Of a stretch of DNA of 64,000 nt, positions 1 through 6,240 are shown one piece after another. Source of the stretch: CAVRIA01 sp963721115 (GTDB lineage: Bacteria; Desulfobacterota; Binatia; HRBIN30; CADEER01); assembly GCA_963721115.1 (NCBI GenBank), contig CAVRIA010000008.1, forward strand, positions 434,001-498,000. The letters are read 5' to 3'. The notes beneath the pieces were generated by a model. The model saw only the letters and a list, made by a program, of their open reading frames with translations, was not told the origin of the DNA and made no database searches. How positions within the stretch are numbered: the stretch's first letter is position 1; every line of letters starts with the position of its first letter. Both the position numbers and the translations under genes were made by a program.

Positions 1-91
1 GCCACGTGCTGCCGTACTCGTAATCCCGCTGGTTTTCGGCGACCCGCTTGTCGACTGGGCCGCCGCAGGCCACACATCCGTCTCCCGCCAT
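1..91 (-). CDS. Partial zinc-ribbon protein, runs off the left edge
   Basis: An ATG at 91 on the minus strand is preceded by a strong ribosome binding site (GGAGG about 8 bases upstream), and the frame stays open for 30 codons to the window edge. The N-terminus reads MAGDGCVACGGPVDKR, a CxxCGG knuckle like that of YgiT/MqsA-type zinc fingers, though any small zinc-ribbon protein would look similar. It starts 18 bases after the desaturase stop codon and is probably cotranscribed with it. The second half of a CxxC pair, if present, lies outside the window, so the function is not assigned. Confidence 0.5.
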   Translation of the reverse strand, partial: MAGDGCVACGGPVDKRVAENQRDYEYGSTW

Positions 92-109
92 GCTGGTCCT
101 CCACTCGAG

Positions 110-1123
110 TCAGGCCAATCGGGCGACGGCGCCGATGAAACCGCCCTCGACAGGCCTGGCCCCTTCCACCCCGGCCCGCAAGGCAACTTCGTGGACGTCT
201 GCAAGTCGGTGATGCGGAACGGTCGGAAACAAGTGATGCTCCCAATGATACTGGAAGAATGGTGACAGGAGGCCGGAGATAACGATGTTGCTGTGATGGC
301 TGCGGGTGTGCTGCAGTAGCTCGAGGTCGTCGGGGAATCGGTGCTCGACCATGCTGCGAATCCCTTCCAGCGTCGGGGTGATCGTCATGACGACGACCAG
401 CCAGGCGATCCACAAGTTGACGAAACCGGTCGCGTAGGCGAATCCTCCAACGGCCAGCTGATAGACGGCGACCATGATCAATCTCGTCCGGTCGACGGCC
501 TTCATTTCGTCCGCCTCGCCGGCCGCCTGCGCCGCGAAACGCCTTCCGAGCAGGCTGCGTGCGGCGAGCTCCCAGACCAGACGGCCTCCGAGCAGCGCCA
601 GCAGAGTACGCCGGATGTCGGCGCGGCTCAGCCCGGGCCCCGTAACGTAGCCCGATGGGTCGTTGACCGAGCGCAGGTAGCGGTGATGGTCGACGTGCGT
701 CATTCGGTAGCTGGCCACGGTGTGACAGATCGGCAGGGCAGCGAACAGGTTCGCGATGCGATCGTTCCACCGACGATCGGCGAACAGCAGATAATGAGAC
801 GCTTCATGGGTGAGATTGAGCATGGCGTGCTGGACGATACCGATGCAGGGCAAGAGCAGGAACAACGCCGCCCAACTCGTGGCCTGCCAGGTCCAGGCGA
901 TCGCCGCTACCGCGCCCCACACGATGGCGAAGTAGCGCAGTGCGTAGCGCTGGTCGACGACCTGCAGGCTCTTCAGTTCGATGCCGCAGCGCTCGAGTGC
1001 TTCCCTCACCGGCCGCCGATCGCGGTCGAGCGCCGCCAAGATGCGAGGATCCGCGACAGGTTTACCCAAGAAAACCACTCCAGCGCAGCGAACTCCACCG
1101 TCGGCGCCGCGTTCCACCTGCAA
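110..1123 (-). CDS. Membrane fatty acid desaturase
   Basis: This is an integral-membrane di-iron desaturase that should introduce a double bond into an acyl chain. All the histidine boxes are visible: HEASH near residue 106, HVDHH near 143, and HTRSHHS and HWEHH towards the C-terminus, with hydrophobic spans between them as in the FA_desaturase family. The length (up to 337 aa) is normal. There is no ATG near the N-terminus. The longest frame begins with TTG at 1123, and a TTG at 1069 with GGAG about 9 bases upstream is an equally good start. Which lipid it acts on cannot be told from context. Confidence 0.85.
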   Translation of the reverse strand: MQVERGADGGVRCAGVVFLGKPVADPRILAALDRDRRPVREALERCGIELKSLQVVDQRYALRYFAIVWGAVAAIAWTWQATSWAALFLLLPCIGIVQHAMLNLTHEASHYLLFADRRWNDRIANLFAALPICHTVASYRMTHVDHHRYLRSVNDPSGYVTGPGLSRADIRRTLLALLGGRLVWELAARSLLGRRFAAQAAGEADEMKAVDRTRLIMVAVYQLAVGGFAYATGFVNLWIAWLVVVMTITPTLEGIRSMVEHRFPDDLELLQHTRSHHSNIVISGLLSPFFQYHWEHHLFPTVPHHRLADVHEVALRAGVEGARPVEGGFIGAVARLA

Positions 1124-1290
1124 CGCGCGCGGCCCGTGGACGTGCGCCCTGATCGGCGCTTCTTAGTTAGCCGGATGAAGTGATTGAATCAAGCAAGGCG
1201 CCGGCGGCGCCTCCCTCGGGTCTACCAATGCAACCGGTTGAAAACGTTCGACTTCGGCCCCCGATTCGCGCTCATCTTCGTTCTTACCTC

Positions 1291-1671
1291 TCAGACCTTC
1301 TCCACGCTCACGCCGGTTGCATGATCGGCGAGCGCCTGGAGATCGTCGAGGTCGGAAGTGAGTGCCGTTCCACCGGGTTCCGCAGAAGCGATGACCAGTG
1401 CGTCGACGGCAGAACCTCGACGGGCTTGCCTGCGGAGCAGCGCGGCGCGGCGCGCCAGCGGTTCGGCGATCTCCTCCACGACATCGCACGTCTTCAGGAA
1501 GCGGTTCGCGACCGCGTCGCGACCGGCATGACCTTGCAGACACTCAACGAGGACGACTGAGGGGACCACTGGCGGCCAAAGGCCCTCCTCGCGCAGCGCA
1601 AGGATCAGCGCGGCCGCCCGCCGGGATCGCTCAGCAAGCCTGCTGACCCCGCCGGAATCGAGGACGAGCAC
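1291..1671 (-). CDS. vapC: PIN-domain toxin (VapC-like)
   Basis: A 126-aa PIN-domain protein, expected to be the ribonuclease toxin of a type II toxin-antitoxin pair. The acidic residues of the PIN active site are present: D5 in LVLDSGG, E43 in LVECL, D90 in SAVDAL and the D107/D109/D110 cluster in SDLDDL. It starts with GTG only 5 bases after the stop of the upstream antitoxin-like gene, the usual antitoxin-toxin order. It lies at the far end of the integron-derived region. Toxin-antitoxin pairs are common integron cassettes, but I could not find a convincing attC site on either side. Confidence 0.75.
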   Translation of the reverse strand: MLVLDSGGVSRLAERSRRAAALILALREEGLWPPVVPSVVLVECLQGHAGRDAVANRFLKTCDVVEEIAEPLARRAALLRRQARRGSAVDALVIASAEPGGTALTSDLDDLQALADHATGVSVEKV

Positions 1672-1676
1672 GTCCG

Positions 1677-1925
1677 CTACCCGGCCTTGCGAACGGCGCG
1701 TCGCGAAATGCGCCGAGCGACGGCAGCGGCGCGGGCGCGCTGGGCGGCGCTGGGTGTCCCGACCTCCGCGACCAGATCGCCGAGGTACTGATCAGCTTCC
1801 GCGAGCAGATCCCGCCGACGCAGCTCCGCTTGCACGGCTTTCTGCAAGAGTTCAGAGACCGGGAGGCTACGTGCCTTGACCTGCTCGTACATGGCTTCGG
1901 GGAGGTAAACCTGCATGCGAGGCAT
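1677..1925 (-). CDS. Ribbon-helix-helix antitoxin (VapB-like)
   Basis: This small 82-aa protein begins MPRMQVYLPEAMYEQ, followed by a helix LPVSELLQKAVQAEL, the pattern of a MetJ/Arc-type ribbon-helix-helix DNA-binding domain. The C-terminal half is rich in Arg and Ala and would wrap the toxin. I use the ATG at 1925 rather than a longer frame because the ribbon strand should be near the N-terminus. A TATAGAT box just upstream could be a -10 element. As the first gene of the pair it is likely to repress its own promoter, as is usual for this family. Confidence 0.7.
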   Translation of the reverse strand: MPRMQVYLPEAMYEQVKARSLPVSELLQKAVQAELRRRDLLAEADQYLGDLVAEVGTPSAAQRARAAAVARRISRRAVRKAG

Positions 1926-2075
1926 ACGCCTATCTATACACCCTTCACGGGAAACCCACAAGCGCGACGCTGAAGCCACCGTCGCCGCGGTGAGCCTCGC
2001 CAGAACGAGCGCCGTCAGCTCACTTGTCGTCGGGCGGCATCTCGCGAAGCGAGCTCGGATCGTGACGGGCCGGCG

Positions 2076-2525
2076 CTATGCCGGCCGCCAAACGCGATAC
2101 TCGACGCCGAGCCCCGGCAGGATGTGACCTTCGCCGATGAAGAAAGTCGTGTTGACCCAGGCGTAGCGCGCGTCGCCGGTCTCGATGCGCGGATTCGTAA
2201 AGAAGTACTGCTCGCCGTAGCCGGTGCCCTTGCCGCTCGCGAGCGCACCCTGGACGGCCTCGTTCACCTCGAGAAGGCCGCTGTACTGGATGTAGAGGTA
2301 GGCTCCATCGTGCGTTTCGACCTCCAGGCGCACGTCGATCCTGAGGAAGGCGTCCGGTCCGACCAGCGCCCACTCGCCACCGCCGAGCACTGTCCCGCGC
2401 AGCCGATCGCCAATCATCTCCCCGCCCGTCACCTCGTAGTACATGCGCGTGCCCATCGGGCCGGGCCCGATCGGCAGCGGCGGCTTCAGCATGGCGGTGA
2501 ACGTGAACTCCTGAACGAGATTCAT
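2076..2525 (-). CDS. DUF3237 family protein
   Basis: A 149-aa protein of the DUF3237 family. It has the characteristic opening (EFTFTAMLKPP), the segment VTGGEMIGDRLRGTV, the WALVGPDAFLRIDVR strand and YLYIQYSGL. Family members are small beta-barrel proteins of unknown biochemical role, often near oxidoreductases. It follows the GFA-family gene by 13 bases and is likely cotranscribed with it. The ATG at 2525 is preferred because it precedes the conserved first strand, although the ribosome binding site there is weak. A GCCGGC inverted repeat (2070-2086) overlaps the stop codon and may help transcription end. Confidence 0.75.
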   Translation of the reverse strand: MNLVQEFTFTAMLKPPLPIGPGPMGTRMYYEVTGGEMIGDRLRGTVLGGGEWALVGPDAFLRIDVRLEVETHDGAYLYIQYSGLLEVNEAVQGALASGKGTGYGEQYFFTNPRIETGDARYAWVNTTFFIGEGHILPGLGVEYRVWRPA

Positions 2526-2538
2526 GACGGTTCGACCG

Positions 2539-3012
2539 CTATCGCCTGAAGCCGGTGCTGGACGGCTCATCGAACCGTTTGCCGGAACCACCGAGGGGAG
2601 CTGGCAGGTCCTCGAACTTCGGCAGCCCATCGGCCATGTGCAGGACGCCTTCGCCATAGAAGCAGTGAAAGGTGGGCTCGAACACCAGACCCGAGCCGTC
2701 GAGAGTCATCGCGTAGACCACCGTCATCCCGATCCTCGGCTTGCGGTTGAAGACGGCGCCGCCGCAGCGCTTGCAGGACGAGCGACCGCTCGGCCCGTCG
2801 GAGCCCTGCTTGTTGAACTCCAGGAGCTGGTCCCGTCCGGCGGTCACCCTGACCATGGCGTCAGGCCATATCGCCCATGCGTTGACGGGCGCGCTATGCC
2901 ACTTACGGCACGATTCGCAATGGCAGATTCCGGCGGCGGCGGGTTGTCCCTGCACCTCGACCTCGACCGCACCGCAGAAACACCCGCCCTTGAACACCTG
3001 CGTTTCCGACAT
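2539..3012 (-). CDS. GFA family (glutathione-dependent formaldehyde-activating-like) protein
   Basis: A 157-aa zinc-binding protein of the GFA/Mss4-like fold. The metal ligands are clear: C11 and C13 in GGCFCG, C30/C32/C35 in ICHCESC, and C80/C83 in CKRCGG. The family name comes from Gfa of Paracoccus, but most members have no proven substrate, so only the fold and zinc sites are claimed. The ATG at 3012 has GGAGG about 8 bases upstream. Its 5' end overlaps the 3' end of the neighbouring DUF4345 frame by about 110 bases, and a degraded attC-like site lies just upstream. It was probably an integron cassette. Confidence 0.8.
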   Translation of the reverse strand: MSETQVFKGGCFCGAVEVEVQGQPAAAGICHCESCRKWHSAPVNAWAIWPDAMVRVTAGRDQLLEFNKQGSDGPSGRSSCKRCGGAVFNRKPRIGMTVVYAMTLDGSGLVFEPTFHCFYGEGVLHMADGLPKFEDLPAPLGGSGKRFDEPSSTGFRR

Positions 3013-3508
3013 GAGAGTGCCTCCATCGGGACGCCGTAACACTGCCCCCGGGGCGCATGCAATCCAGACTGGTCACGGCGACCCCGCAGTTCGTCGGACC
3101 GACGAGTCGGGAGCGACGAGGGACGCGGGTTGCGACCCGTACGAGATGAAGCGAGTCGGCCGTATAACAGAGGCTGGAAGCGAACAGCTCGGTGCTGAAG
3201 AGCAGAGGTTTTCCAGGGCCTGCGACGAGGCGCCCACCGGTGCGAACGATGGCGAACCCCGCTGCCGCGCAGCCGATTGCAACGAGACCCATGCAGGCCC
3301 GCTCCCGCCGGCGCCCGCAATAGGCGAGAATCGCGGCGATGCCCAACTCAAGCGCGCCGTACACAGCCCCGAACTCGATACGAGCCGTCGATGTGGGGAG
3401 ATCGATCTCGATCAGACGGGCCAGAGGCACGGGGCACCAAACGAGTGCACTCCCTCCAGCTGCAAACGCGGCAGAGGACAGCCAGAGCAAGATCCTACGC
3501 AGTGCCAT
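2903..3508 (-). CDS. DUF4345-like membrane protein with an aberrant C-terminal extension
   Basis: The first 125 or so residues match the DUF4345 pattern: an N-terminal hydrophobic helix, then PLARLIEIDLPTSTAR, FGAVYGALELGIAAILA and further membrane segments. The family has no assigned function. The frame should end near residue 135. Here it runs without a stop through a degraded attC-like site (about 3034-3095) and on into the GFA gene, ending at 2903 and giving a 201-aa product with an Arg/Gly-rich, non-membrane tail. The start at 3508 is in normal cassette position, 25 bases after the attC core at 3533-3539. Loss of the natural stop codon is the simplest reading. Confidence 0.65.
   Translation of the reverse strand: MALRRILLWLSSAAFAAGGSALVWCPVPLARLIEIDLPTSTARIEFGAVYGALELGIAAILAYCGRRRERACMGLVAIGCAAAGFAIVRTGGRLVAGPGKPLLFSTELFASSLCYTADSLHLVRVATRVPRRSRLVGPTNCGVAVTSLDCMRPGGSVTASRWRHSHVGNAGVQGRVFLRCGRGRGAGTTRRRRNLPLRIVP
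3034..3095 (-). repeat. Possible degraded attC site between the DUF4345 and GFA genes
   Basis: On the minus strand this 62-base stretch begins with GACGAAC, one mismatch from the GCCGAAC expected as partner of the GTTCGGC that opens the DUF4345 cassette. It ends with GTTACGG. An AACTGC/GCAGT pairing is left of the stem, but the rest no longer folds cleanly. It is in the right position for an attC, yet too degraded to be sure. Confidence 0.35.
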
Positions 3509-3532
3509 GTCGGATTTCACTACCGCTCGGCC

Positions 3533-3597
3533 GCCGAACGCCCTGGCCGTCAGCCGCGCGCAGGTTTTCGCGCGTCGGCTGGACGGGTTTGTTCGGC
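3533..3597 (-). repeat. attC recombination site (65 bp)
   Basis: On the minus strand it runs from GCCGAAC to GTTCGGC, complementary outer cores 65 bases apart. The inner arms are CAGCCG-CGCGC and GCGCG-t-CGGCTG on the plus strand, pairing with one unpaired base as in true attC hairpins. It lies between the stop of the 103-aa cassette gene and the start of the DUF4345 gene. Its left core matches the core that opens the preceding cassette. Confidence 0.85.
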
Positions 3598-3618
3598 CCA
3601 AGTCGCCAGCTGTGCCCA

Positions 3619-3930
3619 TCAACATTTGGACCCACCCCCCATGCGCTGTCCCGCGTGACGTCGACTGGCGATAAATTCGTGCACCGAGAGCCCCACAAGA
3701 ACGAAGAGCGCAAGGAGCCCTGGCAACGCAACTACGCCCGGATCGATCTCTCCGATCGCGACGCCGCCCAGGGCAACGATCAGAATCCGCGGCCAAAGTG
3801 TCGCGGCGGAAACACCTCGCCTTTCTTGCAGCCGAGCCCACAACAGCGCACAGAGAGTGACAAGCCCGAATGCGAAGAGCCGCAGGAGAATCCAGTACTC
3901 CGGCGAACCCATGGCTACTTCGAAGAACAT
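3619..3930 (-). CDS. Cassette gene: small membrane protein, unknown function
   Basis: I do not recognise this 103-aa protein. It has three predicted membrane-spanning stretches: residues 12-30 (WILLRLFAFGLVTLCALLW), a middle one (RILIVALGGVAIG) and a third (VALPGLLALFVLVGLSV). It ends with a short charged tail. It is the only gene in the cassette bounded by the attC sites 3946-4011 and 3533-3597. The ATG at 3930 lies 16 bases after the upstream attC core, typical of cassette genes. A second ATG at 3912 is an alternative start. Confidence 0.6.
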   Translation of the reverse strand: MFFEVAMGSPEYWILLRLFAFGLVTLCALLWARLQERRGVSAATLWPRILIVALGGVAIGEIDPGVVALPGLLALFVLVGLSVHEFIASRRHAGQRMGGGSKC

Positions 3931-3945
3931 CTCAGTGTCTGACTG

Positions 3946-4011
3946 GCCGAACGCGGAAGCTCATGCGCGCGCGGCGCTCTTCCGCGCGTCGCATGCAGCG
4001 CGTTGTTAGCG
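3946..4011 (-). repeat. attC recombination site (66 bp)
   Basis: On the minus strand it begins CGCTAAC and ends GTTCGGC. The inner arms on the plus strand are CATGCGCGCGCGG and CCGCGCGtCGCATG, a long stem with an unpaired T, the hallmark that sets strand choice in attC recombination. The leading core CGCTAAC is complementary to the GTTAGCG that opens the upstream cassette at 4488. Confidence 0.85.
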
Positions 4012-4090
4012 TCGGTCTTTTTGCCCTTCATGATTTCACACCACGCTACCAAATCAGTTGCGACCCTGCAGCTCGATTCGCTCGGCGGAT

Positions 4091-4435
4091 TCAATGTGAA
4101 ACCTGCGGTGTTGGCGACTCCGACATTGGGCCACGGTTCGGCGAGATTCGCGGGGCAACCAAGAAGGCAAGCATCAGCAAAATAATGGTCATGATGATCG
4201 CGCCAGGCCATGCAGAACCCTTGGGCTGCCGCTTCGCTTCTAAACCGTCGGCAAGATTGTTGAGCTTCGCTAGATGTTCACGAAGCCGCTTGACCTTGGC
4301 CTCGCGCGTTTCCGATTTCGAGCGCTCAGCTTCCACAACCTGCGCAGTGAGCCGCGTGAGCTCGGCGACGCCGTCGATCAATTCTTGATACTCGGCGTCG
4401 GACAGGTCCAATGGATCGTCGTTTGGGAGTGTCAT
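4091..4435 (-). CDS. Cassette gene: coiled-coil protein with one membrane anchor, unknown function
   Basis: This 114-aa protein is not recognised. An acidic N-terminus (residues 1-20) leads into a long charged helix (about 20-65, rich in Glu, Lys and Leu, coiled-coil-like). A single membrane span follows near 75-93 (GAIIMTIILLMLAFLVAP), then a short tail. It is alone in the cassette between attC 4482-4541 and attC 3946-4011, with about 80 bases between stop and attC. The base composition is lower in GC than the surrounding chromosome, as expected for an acquired cassette. Confidence 0.65.
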   Translation of the reverse strand: MTLPNDDPLDLSDAEYQELIDGVAELTRLTAQVVEAERSKSETREAKVKRLREHLAKLNNLADGLEAKRQPKGSAWPGAIIMTIILLMLAFLVAPRISPNRGPMSESPTPQVSH

Positions 4436-4481
4436 CCTAGTGCCCGTGCCGCTTGGCCTTCCGGCCCATCGCTTCGGAGAC

Positions 4482-4541
4482 CGCTAACGCCTACGTTCAC
4501 GCGCGCGCGTTTCGCGCGTCGCGTGGAACGGATTGTTCGGC
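4482..4541 (-). repeat. attC recombination site (60 bp, classic '59-base element')
   Basis: On the minus strand it begins GCCGAACAATCCGTTC and ends GTAGGCGTTAGCG, closely resembling attC sites of mobile integrons such as that of aadA. The inner arms are CACGCG-CGCG and CGCG-t-CGCGTG around a short loop with an unpaired base. The leading GCCGAAC complements the GTTCGGC that opens the preceding cassette. This is the cleanest attC in the window. Confidence 0.9.
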
Positions 4542-4584
4542 TCGTTCGTGCCATCGCCTCCGCACCACTCGCCCACTTGTACGT

Positions 4585-4920
4585 TCAATTGCACCACCGG
4601 AGACCCCAGCCTTCGACCCAAACGGCAGTAATCCACAAGAACGGTCCACCAATGAGCAGGAAAAAAGCTCCCAGCGCGATGCGCCGACCGATGGTGAAGC
4701 GCGTTAGCGACGCGGCAACAGCGAGCATAAGAAGGATTCCGACGATGAAAAATGGAGCCGCCGTGTCCTCCAGAGCGAGCGCTGCCGCGGGATCGCCGCA
4801 ACTGGCAGCTTTGACATCGCCGACCGTACCAGCATGGAACGCGAACCACATGCAGACGGCAAACGACATGCAACTCAGCGCTCCGAGCAGCAGCGAATAT
4901 CGTGACGATTCACTGATCAC
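4585..4920 (-). CDS. Cassette gene: three-span membrane protein, unknown function
   Basis: This 111-aa protein is not recognised. It has predicted membrane segments at about residues 7-30 (YSLLLGALSCMSFAVCMWFAF), 52-70 (APFFIVGILLMLAVAASL) and 80-100 (IALGAFFLLIGGPFLWITAV). A short loop with a cysteine follows the first. It occupies the cassette between attC 4939-5050 and attC 4482-4541. The layout (small, membrane-embedded, no homologous domain visible) resembles the other three unknown cassette products here, but they do not look like copies of one another. Confidence 0.65.
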   Translation of the reverse strand: MISESSRYSLLLGALSCMSFAVCMWFAFHAGTVGDVKAASCGDPAAALALEDTAAPFFIVGILLMLAVAASLTRFTIGRRIALGAFFLLIGGPFLWITAVWVEGWGLRWCN

Positions 4921-4938
4921 AGAAACTCCGCCGGGCCA

Positions 4939-5050
4939 GCCGAACGGATGGCCGCTAAGCTGCGGCCGCGAGTGACCCCACCACGATTCGTGTCAAGCAT
5001 TGCGCTTCGAACGGCTGAAACCCGCGGCCGTCAGCTTCAGCGGCTTAGGC
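4939..5050 (-). repeat. Long attC recombination site (112 bp)
   Basis: On the minus strand it opens GCCTAAG and ends GTTCGGC. The arms GCCGCTGAAGCTGACGGCCGCG and, reversed, CGCGGCCGCAGCTTAGCGGC pair except for two extra bases on one side, which would bulge out as extrahelical bases. A loop of about 60 bases makes it longer than its neighbours. The stop codon of the 157-aa cassette gene (TAA at 5047-5045) lies inside the opening core. Confidence 0.8.
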
Positions 5051-5518
5051 GGCATCCAACGCATTCTCGGTTGCCTGTCTTAGAAGTCGTGGAAAGCGGT
5101 ACGTGGTGATCGCGATGTTGCCACCAGCCAACCACAACCAGGCGATCGCGAGCACAGCAACCTTGCCTGCGGGAGACAGGTTGCCCGCTCCCACTATAGG
5201 GAGGCTTAGGAACCCGCCGACCATGATGGTCACAACGACTAGGAGTTGGGTAAACCAAATCTGATACCGAACAGAGATGCCGGACGTCTGGCGCTCGACG
5301 CGAATCTCACCGCGGCTGATCGCGACGAGCTGGTTCCAGCTTGAGACGAAACGCAGGATACCGCCCTTGAACTCGATGCGATCGCCGGCCTGCGAAAGAC
5401 GCTTGGGCTTCTCGCGCTCGAGGCGTGCCGTGATCGAAGCAAGAACCGCGTCCGGAGCACCTGGCGAGACGGAGGGTCGATCCACCGTGAACGCTCCGGA
5501 GAGAGTCATCGGGAACAT
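5045..5518 (-). CDS. First cassette gene: two-span membrane protein, unknown function
   Basis: This 157-aa protein is not recognised. The first 80 residues are soluble and PH-domain-like in feel, with alternating strands such as DRIEFKGGILRFVSSW and LVAISRGEIRVER. Two membrane helices follow (about 87-108, FTQLLVVVTIMVGGFLSLPIV, and 118-137, AVLAIAWLWLAGGNIAITTY). It is the first cassette next to the presumed attI, so it would be nearest to any array promoter. Its stop codon lies inside the downstream attC core. Confidence 0.65.
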   Translation of the reverse strand: MFPMTLSGAFTVDRPSVSPGAPDAVLASITARLEREKPKRLSQAGDRIEFKGGILRFVSSWNQLVAISRGEIRVERQTSGISVRYQIWFTQLLVVVTIMVGGFLSLPIVGAGNLSPAGKVAVLAIAWLWLAGGNIAITTYRFPRLLRQATENALDAA

Positions 5519-5525
5519 CGATGCC

Positions 5526-5532
5526 GCCTAAC
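5526..5532 (-). other. Core site at the start of the cassette array (attI/attC junction)
   Basis: The minus strand reads TATTGTTAGGCGG here, a perfect GTTRRRY integron core. It opens the first cassette and is partnered by GCCTAAG at 5050-5044. Integrase would cut between the G and TT. By position this is the junction with the primary attachment site, but attI sequences are too variable for the rest of the site to be defined. Confidence 0.65.
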
Positions 5533-5853
5533 AATAATTGACCTTCCGAAGGGTGCTCAACGCGCAGTATAGCATCCTCCAGTACAGTTCGATTCGTGCT
5601 CGAAACCCCTTACGGATCGATCGGTTGCGCCGAAGGAACTCGGTTTCCGATCGGACTGCTATGCGACTCGACGGGCGCGGCATAGCAGACCGAATCTGCT
5701 CGGTTCCGAGCGGAAAGGCGAAGCCCGCGAGGCTTTGCAGCATAGCATCCCTCCGGTGGGTCTTCTGACGGCGAACTATCTCCCGGTAGCTCAAGTGCTT
5801 AGCTCACGATGGTTGCTCCCCGCCTGGATTGCTATGCCGCTCACCTACGCGGC
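5533..5853. other. Gap between integrase remnant and cassette array, possible attI region
   Basis: I see no gene in these 321 bases. The notable content is a seven-base word, GCATAGC or its complement GCTATGC, at 5658-5664, 5680-5686, 5740-5746 and 5831-5837. A related GTATAGCATCC lies near 5567. The copies at 5658 and 5680 form an inverted pair. In known integrons this position holds attI with extra integrase binding sites and sometimes the cassette promoter. Whether these words serve that purpose is a guess. Confidence 0.4.
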
Positions 5854-6240
5854 CTAGCACGCCGGGGGATGCCGTTGACAGTCGATCGGCTGGGCTCTGA
5901 ACGCCATGCCCGACTCGTGGAGATGAAATCGTTGCGGCGGACCGAAGCGAGGATCTTTGCAGATCCGTGATGCGGGGAAGACCCGCTGCCAATTCCATTC
6001 GCGATCGGCGTTGGGATACTTGCGCGCCAAGGTGTCCGGCAACTGCACGCGGCCGAATCCCGACTTCAGGTCGCGTTCGTGGACAACGCGAGCACGATGA
6101 AGATGGATTCGGAGGGGACCTTCGACAGCACCCGGCAGCACGGTGACGCGGTCCTTGTTCCCCTTACCCTCGCGAACGAGGATCTCGTACCTCGTGAACT
6201 CGAGATCGACAGCCTCATCCATCCGCTGGTGATGCTCCAC
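5854..6240 (-). pseudogene. intI: Truncated integron integrase (intI remnant)
   Basis: The frame encodes about 110 residues that align with the middle of integron-type tyrosine recombinases: ILVREGKGNKDRVTVLPG (with the catalytic Lys segment), LPDTLARKYPNADREWNWQRVFPAS and, near the end, FHLHES. The LPD-LARKYP-W-W-VFP-HLHES string includes the insertion peculiar to IntI, not found in XerC/D. Missing are the N-terminal half with the first catalytic Arg, and everything after HLHES, including the HxxR, His and Tyr of the active site. It is therefore a dead fragment. It begins right at the transketolase stop codon, so a deletion probably fused the two. It is transcribed toward the array, opposite to the usual divergent layout. 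Confidence 0.85.

Larger units (their letters stand above)
3034..5532 (-). mobile_element. Integron gene-cassette array (about five cassettes, read leftwards)
   Basis: From 5532 down to about 3034, small single-gene units on the minus strand alternate with attC hairpins at 4939-5050, 4482-4541, 3946-4011 and 3533-3597, plus a doubtful one at 3034-3095. In each unit the core at the start is the reverse complement of the core at its end: GTTAGGC with GCCTAAG, GTTCGGC with GCCGAAC, GTTAGCG with CGCTAAC, and GTTCGGC with GCCGAAC. That relation is what circular cassette integration predicts. The truncated integrase at 5854-6240 lies beyond the start of the array. Confidence 0.85.

Noticed and set aside
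2031..2086. attC-like or terminator structure downstream of the DUF3237 gene
   Set aside because: The CTCGCGAAGCGAG and GCCGGC inverted repeats are real, but there are no integron cores and no T-run, so neither an attC nor a rho-independent terminator is supported.
1291..2525. Toxin-antitoxin and DUF3237 genes as further integron cassettes
   Set aside because: They are the right size and strand, but I found no attC-like pair of cores with a foldable stem on either side. Left as possible but unsupported.
5528..5794. An 88-aa minus-strand ORF between the first cassette and the integrase remnant
   Set aside because: It does not resemble the missing IntI C-terminus (no HTLRHSFAT or YTH motifs), lies across the presumed attI region, and looks like a chance frame.
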